Positions 20,143-28,011 of a stretch of 64,000 bases of DNA are shown one piece after another. Each line of letters starts with the position of its first letter. Within the stretch, counting starts at the first letter, position 1. The notes beneath the pieces were generated by a model. It worked only from the letters and a program-made list of their open reading frames with translations, did not search any database and was not told where the DNA came from. The translations under genes were made by a program, and so were the position numbers. The stretch comes from Neoalteromonas flava (GTDB lineage Bacteria; Pseudomonadota; Gammaproteobacteria; Enterobacterales; Alteromonadaceae): positions 124,001-188,000 of the forward strand of contig NZ_PEAX01000003.1 of NCBI RefSeq assembly GCF_002807685.1. The letters run 5' to 3'.

Positions 20143-20970
20143 ATGTTATCCAAACAACAGCGAGAAGCCTTTCAACAGTGTGGATACGTGGTGTTGCCCA
20201 ATTTCTTTAGTCATGAAGAAGTTGCAGCGCTGCAAGCTGAGGCGGAGCAGATAGTGGAGGATTTTGATGAGTCAAGCTCCCGCTCAATATTTTCTACCTT
20301 CTCCAGCGATACCGATCAAGATTCTTATTTTCTCTATTCTGACGACAAAGTCCGTTGTTTTTTTGAAGCTGACGCGTTTGATCAGCAAGGTGGGCTGCGC
20401 CAAGATAAAGCGCTCAGTATCAATAAAATCGGGCATGCATTGCATGTTCTATCGCCGACCTTCAGGGCCTTCAGCACACAGGCTAAAATTCGCCACATGA
20501 TGCTTGATGTGGGATTGACGCGACCAGAAATCCGCCAGTCCATGTATATTTTTAAGCAACCACGCATTGGCGGTCAGATCCGATGGCATCAAGACGCGAC
20601 TTATTTTAAAACCGACCCACTATCGGTCGTCACGTTTTGGTTGGCTATTCAACCGGCAACTATCGAAAACGGTTGTTTGCAAGTGGATAAGCGCGGCGAT
20701 GGATTGGCGTTAAAAGAGCAATTTGTGCGCTATGCTGATGACCATACAGAATTAAAGCTATTGCATGACGAGCCTTGGCCTAATCTCGATCAGGCATTAC
20801 CACTTGAAGTAGATGCCGGTAGTGTAGTGCTAATGAGTGGAACGTTGCCGCATTTTAGTGCGGCTAATCGCTCTAATCACTCACGTCATGCGTTTACTTT
20901 ACATGTAACAAGCGCCGATACCACATACGATCCGTTAAATTGGTTGCGCGCGGAAGCGATGCCACTTTAA
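20143..20970 (+). CDS. Phytanoyl-CoA dioxygenase family Fe(II)/2-oxoglutarate oxygenase
   Basis: 275 residues. The non-haem iron facial triad is visible: H149-x-D151 in RWHQDATYF and a distal His in PHFSAANRSN (about 234), with the 2-oxoglutarate-binding Arg some ten residues later (SNHSRHAF). Overall it resembles PHYHD1-like proteins of 270-290 residues rather than ectoine hydroxylase. Substrate cannot be read from the sequence. AGGGA lies about 10 nt before ATG 20143; the GTG one codon earlier is less likely. It is a single gene with about 50 bp to the upstream gene. Confidence 0.75.
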   Translation: MLSKQQREAFQQCGYVVLPNFFSHEEVAALQAEAEQIVEDFDESSSRSIFSTFSSDTDQDSYFLYSDDKVRCFFEADAFDQQGGLRQDKALSINKIGHALHVLSPTFRAFSTQAKIRHMMLDVGLTRPEIRQSMYIFKQPRIGGQIRWHQDATYFKTDPLSVVTFWLAIQPATIENGCLQVDKRGDGLALKEQFVRYADDHTELKLLHDEPWPNLDQALPLEVDAGSVVLMSGTLPHFSAANRSNHSRHAFTLHVTSADTTYDPLNWLRAEAMPL

Positions 20971-21078
20971 TCCCAAGTTTGCAGAAAAACTAACCATTTA
21001 AACATCGATTTCCAGCGCTTGGGTAGTAGATTGTGCGTTTACCGTTTATGCTTAACTAAAAAATAGCGTCTAGTAGAA

Positions 21079-22872
21079 ATGACATTCAAGGCTCTCGTAT
21101 TAATATCAACGCTTGGTTTATTGGCTTGTAACCAAGCGGAGGCACAATCAGAAGCTGAAGTTGATGCCTTTATAGATAAGGTTAAAACGGTCACTTATGA
21201 TTGCCCTGATCCGGCCGGTTTTGAGCAGCTGGAGCGCTATTTACAGAGTGCTGACTTAACTCAACGTCAGCGTGTTGCACTATCTGCTGAGAAATCGCAT
21301 TTCCTTATTTGTGAAGGGAAAACATCTGAAGCTCAAGACCTGCTATTTGATTTAGTTGAATGGGACAACATTGATAAAGCAAGCTACTTTTATGCGTCAG
21401 CGGTATATCAGATCGGCTTCACTTATGATGTCAAAGAGCAGCCTGAACGCTGTGAGTATTACCAACAAGCACAAAGCCTAGCCCGTGACGCATTTAGCGA
21501 TGTATTCCTAAGTGCAACCCTTGGCATCATCACGAACTGTAAGAAAGATCTACCCGTCGGTGAACGCTTGGGTATGATGTTTAATGTTTTGGAGCTGTAC
21601 TCTGCCAGCAAGAATTATCAAGCTTTAGCTCATATTCACAATTCTATCGGCTTGATTTATGGCGGATTGCAGCAGCATGTTTTAGCTGCTGAGCAATACC
21701 TTAAAGCTCATGAGATGGGGTTAAAGGTATACACCGGCAGTAATCAATTGACGATTTTAATTAGTGCTATTTCTTCACTGTTAGCTAGTGGACAATATGA
21801 CCGAGCTTATGCTGCAATTGTCGAGTTTAATGAAATAAATCAGACGGTTAATACACCGTTAACCAACTTTTTCTATTCTCATGCTCTGGTAGGTTATTAC
21901 TACCGGATTAACGATATAGATAGCATGAAACGTGAATTGCCATTACTCATGGAGCGGGTAAATGCGCTATCAAATCCGGTTTTCAAAGCGATGGCTGAGT
22001 GGTATTCCGTTGTGCCGTGTGTGGCAGACATAGATCTTGTTTGTGTCGAGTCATATCAACAAGAATTCAAGCAGAAACCAGCGTCGGTGCAGCGTTTCTT
22101 GCGACAAAATCTAGATTATCTTGAATTGCAGGTAGAAATCGCGTTACTACAAAAAGACTGGGCTAGTGCTGAAGCAGCCTTTTCGGAGTACTCACAGCGC
22201 GCCGGAGATACCGCGAGAAATAGCCAGGCATCAGCTAGTATTCATGGAGTAGCGAATCTCTATTCCAAGATCTACTCGCTTGAGTCCGAGGTTGAAAATG
22301 CTCAGCAATTGAAACAACGTATTATCGTAATTGGTGGTTTGGCGGCTCTGCTTGTAATCGTGGTTGTGGTCTTCTACTTACGCAAACGCCACTTAGAAAA
22401 ACTGACCTATGATCCTACTACTAATCTACTCAATGGTGATACTGCGCGGATGCGTATTGAGCAGTTGGCTGCACCAGAAAAAGGTAAGGCTAATGCCCTT
22501 GCGTTATTGGATCTAAGTAACTTCCGGGAGCTTACATTGGCAACGGGATTGTCTAAAGGAAATAGCCTGTTACGTCGTCTCGCGCAAACCCTACAAAACA
22601 TTACCCGAGAGACCGATATACTCGGCCGTTATGGTCCCGAACAGTTTATCTTGTGCCTACCGAATATCGAAGAAAACAGCGCAAAATCGTTTTTCGATCG
22701 GTTACAAACAGAATTAGATAATGTGCAAATTGGTGAACCCAGCGCAGAGATGATCAATGTGCGCTCAAGTATGAGTATTTTCATTGCCGAAGAGAAGCTC
22801 TCTGATGTAGCCGTGGTCATTGACGAAATGATCATGTCTATCCAGGTAAAAGCGCATAAATCTGCTCGTTGA
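21079..22872 (+). CDS. Membrane TPR protein with degenerate GGDEF domain
   Basis: 597 residues. An N-terminal signal region ending LLACNQ could be a lipobox. Residues about 30-400 are helical repeats of TPR type and would be periplasmic. A membrane segment (about 414-434) is followed by a cytoplasmic GGDEF fold recognisable from LTYDPTTNLLNGDTA and LGRYGPEQFILCLP. The signature loop reads YGPEQ (about 517-521) instead of GGDEF and no I-site RxxD precedes it, so cyclase activity is unlikely; it may bind GTP or c-di-GMP or act as a scaffold. Many Alteromonadales encode this architecture with an active domain. Confidence 0.75.
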   Translation: MTFKALVLISTLGLLACNQAEAQSEAEVDAFIDKVKTVTYDCPDPAGFEQLERYLQSADLTQRQRVALSAEKSHFLICEGKTSEAQDLLFDLVEWDNIDKASYFYASAVYQIGFTYDVKEQPERCEYYQQAQSLARDAFSDVFLSATLGIITNCKKDLPVGERLGMMFNVLELYSASKNYQALAHIHNSIGLIYGGLQQHVLAAEQYLKAHEMGLKVYTGSNQLTILISAISSLLASGQYDRAYAAIVEFNEINQTVNTPLTNFFYSHALVGYYYRINDIDSMKRELPLLMERVNALSNPVFKAMAEWYSVVPCVADIDLVCVESYQQEFKQKPASVQRFLRQNLDYLELQVEIALLQKDWASAEAAFSEYSQRAGDTARNSQASASIHGVANLYSKIYSLESEVENAQQLKQRIIVIGGLAALLVIVVVVFYLRKRHLEKLTYDPTTNLLNGDTARMRIEQLAAPEKGKANALALLDLSNFRELTLATGLSKGNSLLRRLAQTLQNITRETDILGRYGPEQFILCLPNIEENSAKSFFDRLQTELDNVQIGEPSAEMINVRSSMSIFIAEEKLSDVAVVIDEMIMSIQVKAHKSAR

Positions 22873-22953
22873 GGCATAAACAGCAGCACTTGCAGATGGC
22901 TGTGCTCGAAGCTGCCTTGTGTTACCATGGCGCGGTCTAATTGAGTGAATTTG

Positions 22954-23100
22954 TGTATTGTGTATAGTGATAATTTGTTAGCGCCCATTCATGAATTTCT
23001 GTTGTGCGAAACACCAGATAACTGGGTGGGCAATGCCTGTGAAAGTGCAAACCTTCCCGTATTATTAGTTGACCATGCCAATTGTGAATTAAATGCATAG
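22954..23100 (+). pseudogene. miaE: 5' fragment of chromosomal miaE, cut by the element
   Basis: From GTG 22954 the frame reads YSDNLLAPIHEFLLCETPDN, which aligns residue for residue with the start of the complete MiaE inside the element (LLEPVSSFLHCETP). It continues through LLVDHANCEL and then runs into element sequence, ending at TAG 23098-23100 after 48 residues. The first 44 codons are host; the rest belong to the insertion junction. Joined to the fragment beginning at 33192 it makes an uninterrupted 261-residue MiaE. The fragment lacks nearly all metal ligands and cannot be active. Confidence 0.9.
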
Positions 23101-23111
23101 GTGTGCATATT
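23077..23111. other. attL, left junction of the integrated element
   Basis: Host sequence up to TGTGA (23083-23087) passes into element sequence ATTAAATGCATAG and then the arm GTGTGCATATT (23101-23111). CCAA-TGTGA-TTAAA-GC is shared with the right junction at 16 of 19 positions. The likely exchange dinucleotide is GA at 23086-23087, within the Glu codon of miaE. Confidence 0.8.
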
Positions 23112-23144
23112 CCTTGCTATAATTAGTTGAGAGGAGAATATGCA

Positions 23145-24794
23145 GTGAAAAAAGCTTATTTATACCAAAGATTTAGTGCCGAGGTACAAAGAGGAAATTC
23201 GTCAGAGGACAGGCAGCTTGAACTTCAATTAGAGTGGCTGGAAAGAAACAAACATAAAGCCATAAAAGCAGAAGAAGGTAATATGTTTGATGATGGGTTT
23301 TCTGCTTCAAAGGGTGAACACATAGAAAAAGGAGCACTTGGCAGATTTTTTGAAGCGATAGAAGATGGTTTGGTTGAGAGAGGCTCATACCTTTTGGTTG
23401 AAAATTTTAGCAGACTTACTCGCTACGATATTACCCCTTCCGAAGACCTTGTAAAAAAACTATGGGATGCAGATATTACCATTGTAACTGTGTCAGATGG
23501 CATGGAATACACACCTGCACATACCAATGACCCGGCAACAAGGACAAGATTACTTTTCGAATTCGATAGAGCTTATCGAGAAATAGAATGGCACAAGAAA
23601 AAAATTTCTTACAGTTATCAGAAAAGGTTTAAGGATTTCGTACAGCATGGAACTATTCCTAAACTGCGAAGACCGTTTTGGCTCGACAGAGACGGAAAGC
23701 TCAATAAATATGCTGATGCTGTGAAAAGGATGTTTGAACTGTACACCAGTGGTAATGGACAGGTAATTGTCTCTCGCACGTTGAAAGAAGAGTTTCCAGA
23801 TTACGAACCAATTCAAAAAATGATACCAACCACAGTCATTCGTATTATTACAAGCGATATAGTCAGAGGAATTTGGAAAGGTGAGAAAATGTTTGAAGCC
23901 GCAGTTGATGATGGTCTGTATATAGAAGCAAACCACGCACATGCAACTCGTCTTAATAAACATAAAAGCTCTAATGCTAAGCGGATTTGGCCTTTGAGTG
24001 GATTGTTCAGATGTGGGCATTGTGTATCTGTCAGGGATAAAAATGAACATTCTGGAATGAGTATTCAACAGACCGCTAATAGTCTTCCGTTGCTTCGTTG
24101 CAGTTTCAGACAAAGAAAGGCAGGAAGAGATGCCAAATGTGCTGAAAATGGAGAGCCTACTACTTTTCCCTACATATTAGCCCATTGGTTTTTTGTTAAT
24201 GTCGTTCAAAGAAAGGCATTAGAAAAATTTTCTTCACAGAACTCAGACGTGGAATTAAAAAAGAAATTGCAGGAAGTAAATGTTGAGATTTCAAAATTAC
24301 AAAAGGCCCTGGACGAATCACTGTTCGAATACAATGAACTGGTAAAGGCAGGGAAAGCTGTGAAGTTCGTAATTGGTATGATTTCTCAACTTGAAGAGAA
24401 ATTAGAAAATCTCAAAACAAGAAGGGAGGAAATTAACTTAGAACTCAGAAATATGAACAGGTTTACGATCTCACCCGAAGCATCAACATTGATTGAAAAT
24501 GTCGAGACTTTTAACCGCACAATGCGTGAACTGGATATCAAAATTATTATAAAAAATCGAACTCTGTATTTTGAAGGGGAAAAAGGTTATGAATACACGA
24601 GATATTGTAAGAAAGAAGATACTTATTACTACTTTGACCATGTTTACATGAAAAGGGAATGCCCTGTGCCGATCAAGCCGAATATAAACGGGCTGTTAAT
24701 GAAAAAGGTGCTTAGTCCAAAAGAAGCTGCTGACCCAAGAAACATAGACGATAGTTTCTTTTTGCAGTTCTTTGATTCTTCGCTCGGCACATAA
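23145..24794 (+). CDS. Large serine recombinase (integrase)
   Basis: 550 residues from GTG 23145, chosen because GAGGAG lies 8 nt before it; TTG 23127 is an in-frame alternative. The resolvase domain (1-150) starts YLYQRFS with catalytic S11, and has EDRQLELQLEWL and NFSRLTR. The recombinase domain (about 160-290) and a zinc ribbon with CxxC (FRCGHC) and two distal Cys follow, then a long coiled coil (about 370-450) typical of large serine integrases. The gene begins 34 bp inside the left junction, where an integrase normally sits. It most likely catalysed insertion into miaE. No excision directionality factor was recognised. Confidence 0.92.
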   Translation: MKKAYLYQRFSAEVQRGNSSEDRQLELQLEWLERNKHKAIKAEEGNMFDDGFSASKGEHIEKGALGRFFEAIEDGLVERGSYLLVENFSRLTRYDITPSEDLVKKLWDADITIVTVSDGMEYTPAHTNDPATRTRLLFEFDRAYREIEWHKKKISYSYQKRFKDFVQHGTIPKLRRPFWLDRDGKLNKYADAVKRMFELYTSGNGQVIVSRTLKEEFPDYEPIQKMIPTTVIRIITSDIVRGIWKGEKMFEAAVDDGLYIEANHAHATRLNKHKSSNAKRIWPLSGLFRCGHCVSVRDKNEHSGMSIQQTANSLPLLRCSFRQRKAGRDAKCAENGEPTTFPYILAHWFFVNVVQRKALEKFSSQNSDVELKKKLQEVNVEISKLQKALDESLFEYNELVKAGKAVKFVIGMISQLEEKLENLKTRREEINLELRNMNRFTISPEASTLIENVETFNRTMRELDIKIIIKNRTLYFEGEKGYEYTRYCKKEDTYYYFDHVYMKRECPVPIKPNINGLLMKKVLSPKEAADPRNIDDSFFLQFFDSSLGT

Positions 24795-24823
24795 GTGCCG
24801 ATTGCGACTTGAACATAATTTAA

Positions 24824-25123
24824 TTAAAAATTAGCAATAGAAAGTGTTAAGGCGAATCTCTTTCGATATTCTTTTAATTCAGCAGGTGAAAGCTCAACTC
24901 TGCGAAACCTCCCTTTTTCTGAAACTTCATAGTACGCTTGGTAATAAAGAATATCTGACTCAGTAGGTTTGGCTGGAACCTCCACATTAGGTGGGTAGTA
25001 TCCACCTTGGCATACCTCTTTGCCGCTTTTTAGTTTCAGTTTAGTGAAAGGCATAAAAAACGAGTGGTAATTTAGCTTTTTTGTTTGTAGCAGGTTCTTA
25101 AGAGTTGTAGTAATTTTTGTCAT
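24824..25123 (-). CDS. Unknown 99-residue element protein
   Basis: Not recognised. AGGGGGAT lies 6 nt before the ATG, a strong ribosome-binding site, and the frame is clean, so it is probably real. The protein is basic at the N-terminus (MTKITTTLKNLLQTKK), has a central aromatic and Pro-rich part (GGYYPPNVEVPAKP, YYQAYYEV), and ends in a helix. No membrane segment. It converges on the integrase with 29 bp between stops. The size and place would suit an excisionase-like accessory or a DNA-binding protein, but nothing in the sequence shows this. Confidence 0.6.
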   Translation of the reverse strand: MTKITTTLKNLLQTKKLNYHSFFMPFTKLKLKSGKEVCQGGYYPPNVEVPAKPTESDILYYQAYYEVSEKGRFRRVELSPAELKEYRKRFALTLSIANF

Positions 25124-25229
25124 AGTATCCCCCTTGTATTGTTAGTTTGTTGTAGACAAAACTTTTCTGGGTAATGACAAAAACTTTTTTGCTTTTGCGT
25201 TCCCCCTCAATTTTTAATTTGGCAAAGAA

Positions 25230-25266
25230 TTGAGGAAGAACTGCGGTTAGGCGGAACTCCTCAATA
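25230..25266. repeat. Inverted repeat between the relaxase and the 99-residue gene
   Basis: Arms ATTGAGGA (25230-25237) and TCCTCAAT (25259-25266) around 21 nt; CCTCAAT recurs at 25206-25212. It lies in the 264-bp gap past the relaxase stop. It could be a terminator stem, operator or secondary origin; no T-run is present. Confidence 0.35.
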
Positions 25267-25387
25267 CTTCATATAAGTATTTAAATAATTCATTTTTTAC
25301 CGTTATACTGGTTAATTTCAAAATACTGCGATATCATAACAAATTAGAATAAAAAGTCAAGATATTTTTGCATAAAGTCCTTGACTT

Positions 25388-26410
25388 TTAAAATTTAATT
25401 TTTTTGACTTTCGTGAATGCCTTATATTTACTGAGTTTGTCACTTTTCTCTAATTCAAAAAAAATTTCTTTTTCTTTTTTGAGATCACAGGTTGGATTGT
25501 CTTTAATTGATTTTTTTACCTGTTCAGCGACAGTTAACCCAGCGGTAAGATCTATTTCAGATATTTCATCTATACACTTGACTAACTTTTCAGCATTTTT
25601 CCTAATGCTCTTTTTTTCTATTTTTTGGGCTGAATTGAGGAGGTTTAGAGTGTAAGTACTAATCTTTGCCAATAAGCGTTTAAATTTACGTTTTAGTTGA
25701 ATTATTTTTCGTTTGTAGGACAACTCCAATTCAGATATTTTGAGTTCGAGTTCTTTTATTTCTTTTTTGTTATTCTCGACTATTTTATTTTGCTTCTGTT
25801 CTATGTATTTATCTTTTTTTAAGTGAGTCTTTTTGGTTATTTCCTTTGACTTACCTCTTCTAAACCCCAAATCAGAAAAAATAGTCCCAGCGATGTCCTG
25901 CATTTTAGAAAAATCATTTCGTTTTAACTCTCTCCAACGTGATTTATTTGTCTTGAATTCATAATTATAAAACGTTAAATGCGCGTGAACATTCCTTACG
26001 AGACTATTCTTAACATGTCCTTCATCAAGGTGAAACTGAAAGCCAATCGGTTCTAATCCATATAGTTTTTTTATCTCTTCCATATATTCGCGAGTATATA
26101 TCGTAAGTGCCTCTTGAAGTTCTTTCTGAGATAAACTTTGTTCGAGGTTTTCGAACTGTTCGAGTGAAAATACAAGCACTCCGTCAAGTAGCGTAGTAGC
26201 GTCTTTTCTGATCGATTTGCCTTTTGCAATTTCTACTTTACGTCTTAACTGCTGATAATTATTTATGAGGCCGGGATCACCAAAGTTGTTTTTAGTATGA
26301 TCAATAAAGGAATTTTTATTGACTTTAAATTGTCTGTTTATATGTCCGAGTACGCCAGAGACATTACTATCCTTGTAATATTTAAAATTAAGAGATACAA
26401 AATCTTTCAT
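25388..26410 (-). CDS. MobV/Pre-like relaxase
   Basis: 340 residues. The motif FQFHLDEGH (H127, D129, E130, H132) followed by VHAHLTFYN (H142, H144) matches the His-rich metal-binding motif III of MobV/Pre plasmid mobilisation relaxases (HxDE then HxH), though about ten residues are inserted between the halves. N-terminal GHINRQF resembles motif I, which normally carries the nucleophile region. The C-terminal 130 residues are a Lys-rich coiled coil. It should nick at an oriT for transfer helped by a conjugative plasmid or ICE. It is divergent from the RepL-like gene across a repeat-rich 470 bp. Confidence 0.7.
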   Translation of the reverse strand: MKDFVSLNFKYYKDSNVSGVLGHINRQFKVNKNSFIDHTKNNFGDPGLINNYQQLRRKVEIAKGKSIRKDATTLLDGVLVFSLEQFENLEQSLSQKELQEALTIYTREYMEEIKKLYGLEPIGFQFHLDEGHVKNSLVRNVHAHLTFYNYEFKTNKSRWRELKRNDFSKMQDIAGTIFSDLGFRRGKSKEITKKTHLKKDKYIEQKQNKIVENNKKEIKELELKISELELSYKRKIIQLKRKFKRLLAKISTYTLNLLNSAQKIEKKSIRKNAEKLVKCIDEISEIDLTAGLTVAEQVKKSIKDNPTCDLKKEKEIFFELEKSDKLSKYKAFTKVKKIKF

Positions 26411-26880
26411 TCATTTCCTGATTGTTCTCTTTACAGCTAACCACAAAAAATAATTAATGCAATAGGGCAATGTTTTAGCCCATTAAAACATTACACCGAG
26501 TAATGCACTGGGCAAGCGATATCGCTTGAAGGAGCGGTCGCAAATGAGGCGAAGCCGCGACCAAGATAGAAATAAACAAACTTGTTTGTTTTCAGAAAAG
26601 AGCGAAGCGACCAGAAAAAATGCTTAATGTAATATCCAAACATTAACGAAGTTAGTGTTTGATTAGTAATCAAAATTGGTTTCTCGATAAGGGATTACTT
26701 ATTACGCAACTTAATATATAAAAAAAGAAGATTTTCTTACATTTTTGAAAAAACCGAAAATTAGCCATTTTTTAATAATACATATGTGAAATCAATTTCC
26801 ATATATTGAAAAATTCATTTCTTGCCATTGCATAAATATTTTTTTGGTGTACCTCATATATTATCTAAAAGGAGAAATAT
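26411..26880. other. Repeat-rich noncoding region, candidate oriT/origin of the element
   Basis: 470 bp between the divergent relaxase and RepL-like genes, with no credible gene. Dense inverted repeats occur: CAAGCGATATCGCTTG (26513-26528); GGTCGC/GCGACC (26536-26562); AAACAAAC-TT-GTTTGTTT (26574-26591); AAACATTAAC/GTTAGTGTTT (around 26638-26660); TGATTA-G-TAATCA (26660-26672). GCGAAGC motifs recur around them. Such clusters beside a relaxase or initiator gene are typical of nic regions or replication origins. AAAGGAGAAATAT gives the RepL-like gene a good ribosome-binding site. Confidence 0.5.
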
Positions 26881-27432
26881 ATGAGTTTAATATTTAATGA
26901 GAAATGGACAGATGAGGAAAAAATACACTTTTTAACTATGAGAATAGAGCTTCTTGAAGAGGAGCTGAACGATTGCAAAAAATCTTTAATTGATAAGGAT
27001 GATGAACTAAAAAAGTTCAAAAAGACTGCTTCAGCTTCGAAGTACTTTGCAATGTTTACTCTTAACCAAAAAATAATCAGGGACTTAGTTTCGAGTAGCC
27101 CAAGTGCTTTCCGAATCTTTCATTTTATGGCTTGTAACTGTAACAAGCGAAACACAATACACATAAGAGAAATAGATCTATCGAGCATCTTAGGAATTAC
27201 ACCAAAAACTGTAATTGATAGCTTGAAGCTGCTTGAAGAACACAAATTTATAAAAATTGTTATCGATTCAATGGATAATAAAAACCGCTTCTATATTCTA
27301 AATTCAAGAATAATATGGAAAAGTTCACTGGCAGATAAGTTTCACAGTGACTTTCACGTCCAACCAAAGTCTTTTAAGCTATCAAAAGAGAGAAAAACTA
27401 AAAAGAAGTATGTAGAACGATTTACCTACTAA
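26881..27432 (+). CDS. Winged-helix protein, RepL-like
   Basis: 183 residues. Residues 1-50 are an acidic/basic coiled coil (EEELNDCKKSL, DDELKKFKK). Residues about 70-150 form a winged helix: IREIDLSSILGITPKTVIDS is a helix-turn-helix, followed by LLEEHKFIKIV and NRFYILNSRIIWKS, which recalls the RepL plasmid initiator family of Firmicutes. A Lys-rich tail follows. It could start replication of the circular form or regulate the element. Strong ribosome-binding site AAAGGAG 8 nt upstream. It overlaps the convergent coiled-coil gene by about 10 bp at the 3' ends. The function is by resemblance only. Confidence 0.5.
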   Translation: MSLIFNEKWTDEEKIHFLTMRIELLEEELNDCKKSLIDKDDELKKFKKTASASKYFAMFTLNQKIIRDLVSSSPSAFRIFHFMACNCNKRNTIHIREIDLSSILGITPKTVIDSLKLLEEHKFIKIVIDSMDNKNRFYILNSRIIWKSSLADKFHSDFHVQPKSFKLSKERKTKKKYVERFTY

Positions 27433-27877
27433 ACTTACGCGCTTTGTATTTACCCGGTAGTTCAATGTCATCAGTGGAAGGGTATTCAATGTTAACTTCT
27501 TTTGAATCATGCGTTTCCGCTGATAGGCTCTTTTCTGATTCAAGTGCCGCTAATTCACGCATTAATAACTGCTCTTGTATATATGGGAGAAGCTTTTCAA
27601 TATCATCAACACCAAACAGTTCACACAACTTGGCAATGTTAACTTCATATTTGGCTAATCTCTTCTCCAAGCCAGCAACTCTTTTTTTATTTTCAAAATT
27701 GTCTTTTAAAAGTTCTCCTCGACTCGAAGAGCAGGCTCGTGATTGTTCTTCCCAAAAGGCTGCTTTTTCTTCTGCTTCTCTTAAAGAGTCGGTTAAGTGC
27801 TTAACTTTTGTCTGCGTAATATTAATTCGCTTTTTTAGAAGTTTATATTTTATCTCGTAGTTGTTGATTTTACTCAT
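27422..27877 (-). CDS. Unknown coiled-coil protein of the element
   Basis: 151 residues, not assigned to a family. Residues 5-90 are predicted coiled coil from heptad-like KLLKKRINITQTKVKHLTDS and REAEEKAAFWEEQ. The middle has LCELFGVDDIEKLLPYIQEQ, and the acidic C-terminal part ends in a basic tail (KYKARKFSR). No signal or membrane segment. It overlaps the end of the RepL-like gene on the opposite strand. Possible roles are partition, accessory mobilisation factor or regulator; none is supported directly. No strong Shine-Dalgarno was found before its ATG. Confidence 0.5.
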   Translation of the reverse strand: MSKINNYEIKYKLLKKRINITQTKVKHLTDSLREAEEKAAFWEEQSRACSSSRGELLKDNFENKKRVAGLEKRLAKYEVNIAKLCELFGVDDIEKLLPYIQEQLLMRELAALESEKSLSAETHDSKEVNIEYPSTDDIELPGKYKARKFSR

Positions 27878-28011
27878 AAATTAATTTTTTGTTGTTACCT
27901 TCATCGTATACCAAAAATGGACATAATCAACCCCTGTCACAAAACATCCAAGGAAAGTAATTTCAGTCAGTTTGAGATACAATGTCGGCAGAAATTAGGA
28001 GTTAATCAAAT

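Noticed and set aside
26513-26672. CRISPR array
   Set aside because: The repeats are distinct palindromes without a constant repeat unit or regular spacers, and no cas genes are present.
26491-26673. 60-residue frame in the repeat-rich gap of the element
   Set aside because: It crosses four inverted repeats, lacks a ribosome-binding site and has no protein-like pattern.
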